13,820 nt of DNA, from positions 1 to 13,820 of the forward strand of contig PNLG01000327.1 of assembly GCA_013822915.1 (NCBI GenBank), in the 5' to 3' direction. A program made the position numbers and the translations under genes. The notes beneath the pieces were generated by a model, which was given only the letters and a program-made list of their open reading frames with translations, was not told where the DNA came from and did no database searches. The stretch comes from Sphingomonas sp. (lineage in GTDB: Bacteria; Pseudomonadota; Alphaproteobacteria; Sphingomonadales; Sphingomonadaceae). Below are positions 13,246 through 13,820 of the stretch, piece by piece (the first letter of the stretch is position 1; every line of letters starts with the position of its first letter).

Positions 13246-13820
13246 TCAGCTCACCACCCGGCGGCCAAAGCCACCGGCCTGACGCGTCGGCACAAAACCG
13301 CCGGCCGCTGCCGGCGCGCTGAACACGGTGCGCCGGAAATTCTTTTCAAGCCGGTCGGCGATATAGGCCCACAGCGCTTCAATCTCGCCGGCCGATTTTC
13401 CGCTCGGGTCCACCTCCATCACGGTGCGCCCGTCGATCATCGACGCGGCAAAATCGGTGCGGTGGTGGATGGTGATCGGCGCGACCGTGCCGTGCTGCGA
13501 CAGGGCAACGGCGGCCTCCGACGTAATTTTGGCCTTAGGCGTCGCTGCATTGACAACGAAGATCAGCGGCTTGCCCGCGCGGTCGCACAGATCGACCGTG
13601 GCGCCGACGGCGCGAAGATCATGTGGGCTGGGACGGGTTGGAATAACGATCAGCTCGGCAACTGCAATCACGCTCTGGATTGCCATGGTAATCGCAGGCG
13701 GCGTGTCGATCATGGCCAGACGAAACCCCTGTTGCCGCAATACTTCCAGATCAGCGGCCAGCCGCGCAACCGTGGTTTGCGCAAAGGCGGGAAATTCGCT
13801 TTCGCGTTCATTCCACCAAT
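13246..13820 (-). CDS. ParA/MinD-family ATPase (partial, N-terminus beyond window)
   Basis: The 190 visible C-terminal residues start in mid-frame with WWNERESEFPAFAQTTVARL. They include a Walker B-like MIDTPPAIT, LIVIPTRPSPHDLRA (the switch and dimer region of ParA ATPases), FVVNAATPKAK, and a C-terminal helix ALWAYIADRLEKNFRR followed by a Gly/Ala tail. The deviant Walker A motif (KGGxGKT) should lie to the right of the window, so ATPase activity cannot be confirmed here. The family forms ATP-dependent dimers on DNA or membrane that position plasmids, chromosomes, or cell-pole and division proteins. The stop TGA is one base from the ATG of the ribbon-helix-helix-like gene. The surroundings look chromosomal, so a cell-division or polar role is more likely than plasmid partition. 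Confidence 0.88.
   Translation of the reverse strand, partial: WWNERESEFPAFAQTTVARLAADLEVLRQQGFRLAMIDTPPAITMAIQSVIAVAELIVIPTRPSPHDLRAVGATVDLCDRAGKPLIFVVNAATPKAKITSEAAVALSQHGTVAPITIHHRTDFAASMIDGRTVMEVDPSGKSAGEIEALWAYIADRLEKNFRRTVFSAPAAAGGFVPTRQAGGFGRRVVS

Noticed and set aside
1..13820. Mobile elements, CRISPR arrays, tRNA or rRNA genes, horizontally acquired island
   Set aside because: No transposase, integrase, direct-repeat array or cloverleaf is seen, the gaps are too short for most of these, and base composition and gene packing are uniform across the window.

Overview
This GC-rich window looks like ordinary chromosome from an alphaproteobacterium, most likely a sphingomonad. The clues are the dusB-ntrB-ntrC(-ntrY) order, a fused IspDF enzyme, a pyrB gene followed by a dihydroorotase-like protein without its metal ligands, and the style of the TonB-like and SPOR proteins. 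No insertion sequence, phage gene, tRNA, rRNA or CRISPR array is visible. Genes are packed tightly, with many 1-4 base overlaps, and no gene-free stretch exceeds about 110 bases.

Layout. (1) 1-3656, minus strand: the nitrogen-control operon, read from right to left as dusB, ntrB, ntrC and, after a 109-base gap holding two inverted repeats, the first codons of a probable ntrY. (2) 3757-6010, plus strand: ispDF, a small exported protein of unknown function and pncC (CinA C-terminal type), joined by TTGA and ATGA overlaps. (3) 5950-7356, minus strand: lipA and then a Coq10/RatA-type START protein. The last 61 bases of the START gene lie antisense to the end of pncC. (4) 7462-8097, plus strand: a beta-carbonic anhydrase, divergent from lipA. 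(5) 8094-8891, minus strand: a TonB-like membrane protein whose stop codon overlaps that of the carbonic anhydrase. (6) 9002-11214, plus strand: pyrB and a pseudo-dihydroorotase, overlapping by ATGA. (7) 11288-13820, minus strand: a ParA-family ATPase (cut by the window edge), a ribbon-helix-helix-like protein and an exported TPR-SPOR protein, all within a few bases of each other.

Most genes are housekeeping: nitrogen sensing, tRNA modification, isoprenoid, lipoate and pyrimidine synthesis, CO2 hydration and NMN salvage. The least explained part is the right-hand parA / RHH-like / TPR-SPOR cassette. It joins a positioning-type ATPase, a possible DNA-binding adaptor and a peptidoglycan-binding periplasmic protein, and looks like a candidate cell-division or cell-pole system. 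Other points of interest are the loss of metal ligands in the PyrC-like protein, the paired dyads in front of ntrY, and the 180-residue exported protein between ispDF and pncC.
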